NCBI GenBank assembly: GCA_040507895.1
Contig: JBEVNX010000211.1
Coordinates: 1 to 14,116 of the forward strand
Source: JBEVNX01 sp040507895
GTDB lineage: Bacteria; Desulfobacterota; Binatia; JACPRU01
Reading direction: 5' to 3'
Length of the DNA: 14,116 nt
Shown: positions 14,004 to 14,116 of the stretch, in pieces
How the letters are laid out: the number at the start of each line of letters is the position of its first letter
How positions within the stretch are numbered: position 1 is the stretch's first letter
The notes under the pieces: generated by a model
The model's database searches: none
The model's input: the letters and a program-made list of their open reading frames with translations, nothing else
Told to the model about the DNA's origin: nothing
Made by a program: the position numbers and the translations under genes

Positions 14004-14116
14004 ATGTCGGAACCAAATCGATTCGAGAAGGGCGTGGCGATCGTCACCAAGCTATTCGGGTCGGCTGCCGGTCGCACCAAGCTATCGGAGGACTTCCGCC
14101 GGATCACGATCGAGAA
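14004..14116 (+). CDS. Carboxymuconolactone decarboxylase-like protein (N-terminus, cut by window edge)
   Basis: An ATG at 14004, with AGGGGGG as ribosome binding site 5 nt before it, opens a plus-strand frame that runs 37 codons to the edge: MSEPNRFEKGVAIVTKLFG, then SAAGRTKLSEDFRRITIE. The N-x-RFEKG-x-x-(I/L) opening and a following (D/E)F segment match the N-terminus of carboxymuconolactone decarboxylase/AhpD-type proteins, which act in protocatechuate degradation or as small peroxidase-like proteins. Only about a third of such a protein is visible and the catalytic region is missing, so the call is tentative. It is divergent from the seven-gene operon across 131 bp and may share its regulation. 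Confidence 0.6.
   Translation, partial: MSEPNRFEKGVAIVTKLFGSAAGRTKLSEDFRRITIE

Overview
The window is GC-rich, densely coded bacterial DNA with no RNA genes, CRISPR arrays, insertion sequences or phage genes that I can see. GTG starts, a SUF-type Rrf2 regulator beside sufB, a DUF4124 envelope protein and a large set of flavin, SDR and GST enzymes fit a high-GC environmental bacterium. A Deltaproteobacteria/Myxococcota/Binatota-like source is my best guess, but no marker here settles it. Coding is nearly continuous: no gene-free stretch exceeds about 130 bases.

Positions 1-2000 hold Fe-S assembly and protein maturation. On the minus strand, an Rrf2/IscR-type regulator lies 13 nt before sufB, which runs off the left edge. 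A good sigma70-like promoter and a perfect AGTACC-N5-GGTACT palindrome sit just upstream. Diverging from it is a peptide deformylase of the PDF1A (organelle-like) type, itself an iron enzyme. A GC hairpin fills the space between the deformylase stop and the convergent next gene.

Positions 2001-7970 are a mixed stretch, mostly minus strand: a stand-alone acyl-CoA-dehydrogenase-fold flavin monooxygenase, a secreted His-rich DUF4124 protein, the RmuC DNA-associated protein, and a fused class II aldolase/short-chain dehydrogenase. A plus-strand DUF6496 protein with an extremely basic tail follows.

Positions 7984-13872 are the most interesting part. Seven minus-strand genes lie head to tail, in transcription order: C-factor/sniffer-like SDR, Fax/metaxin-like GST, SDR, VOC protein, LLM flavin oxidoreductase, alpha/beta hydrolase, second LLM oxidoreductase. 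Four of the six junctions are 4-nt ATGA/GTGA overlaps, so this is very likely one operon with two tightly coupled blocks. A plus-strand gene resembling carboxymuconolactone decarboxylase starts at 14004, divergent from the operon, and is cut by the right edge. Together they look like a catabolic pathway for an unknown, probably cyclic, ketone/ester or aromatic substrate: LLM oxygenation, ester or lactone hydrolysis, SDR redox steps, and GST/VOC steps. The substrate cannot be read from the sequence.
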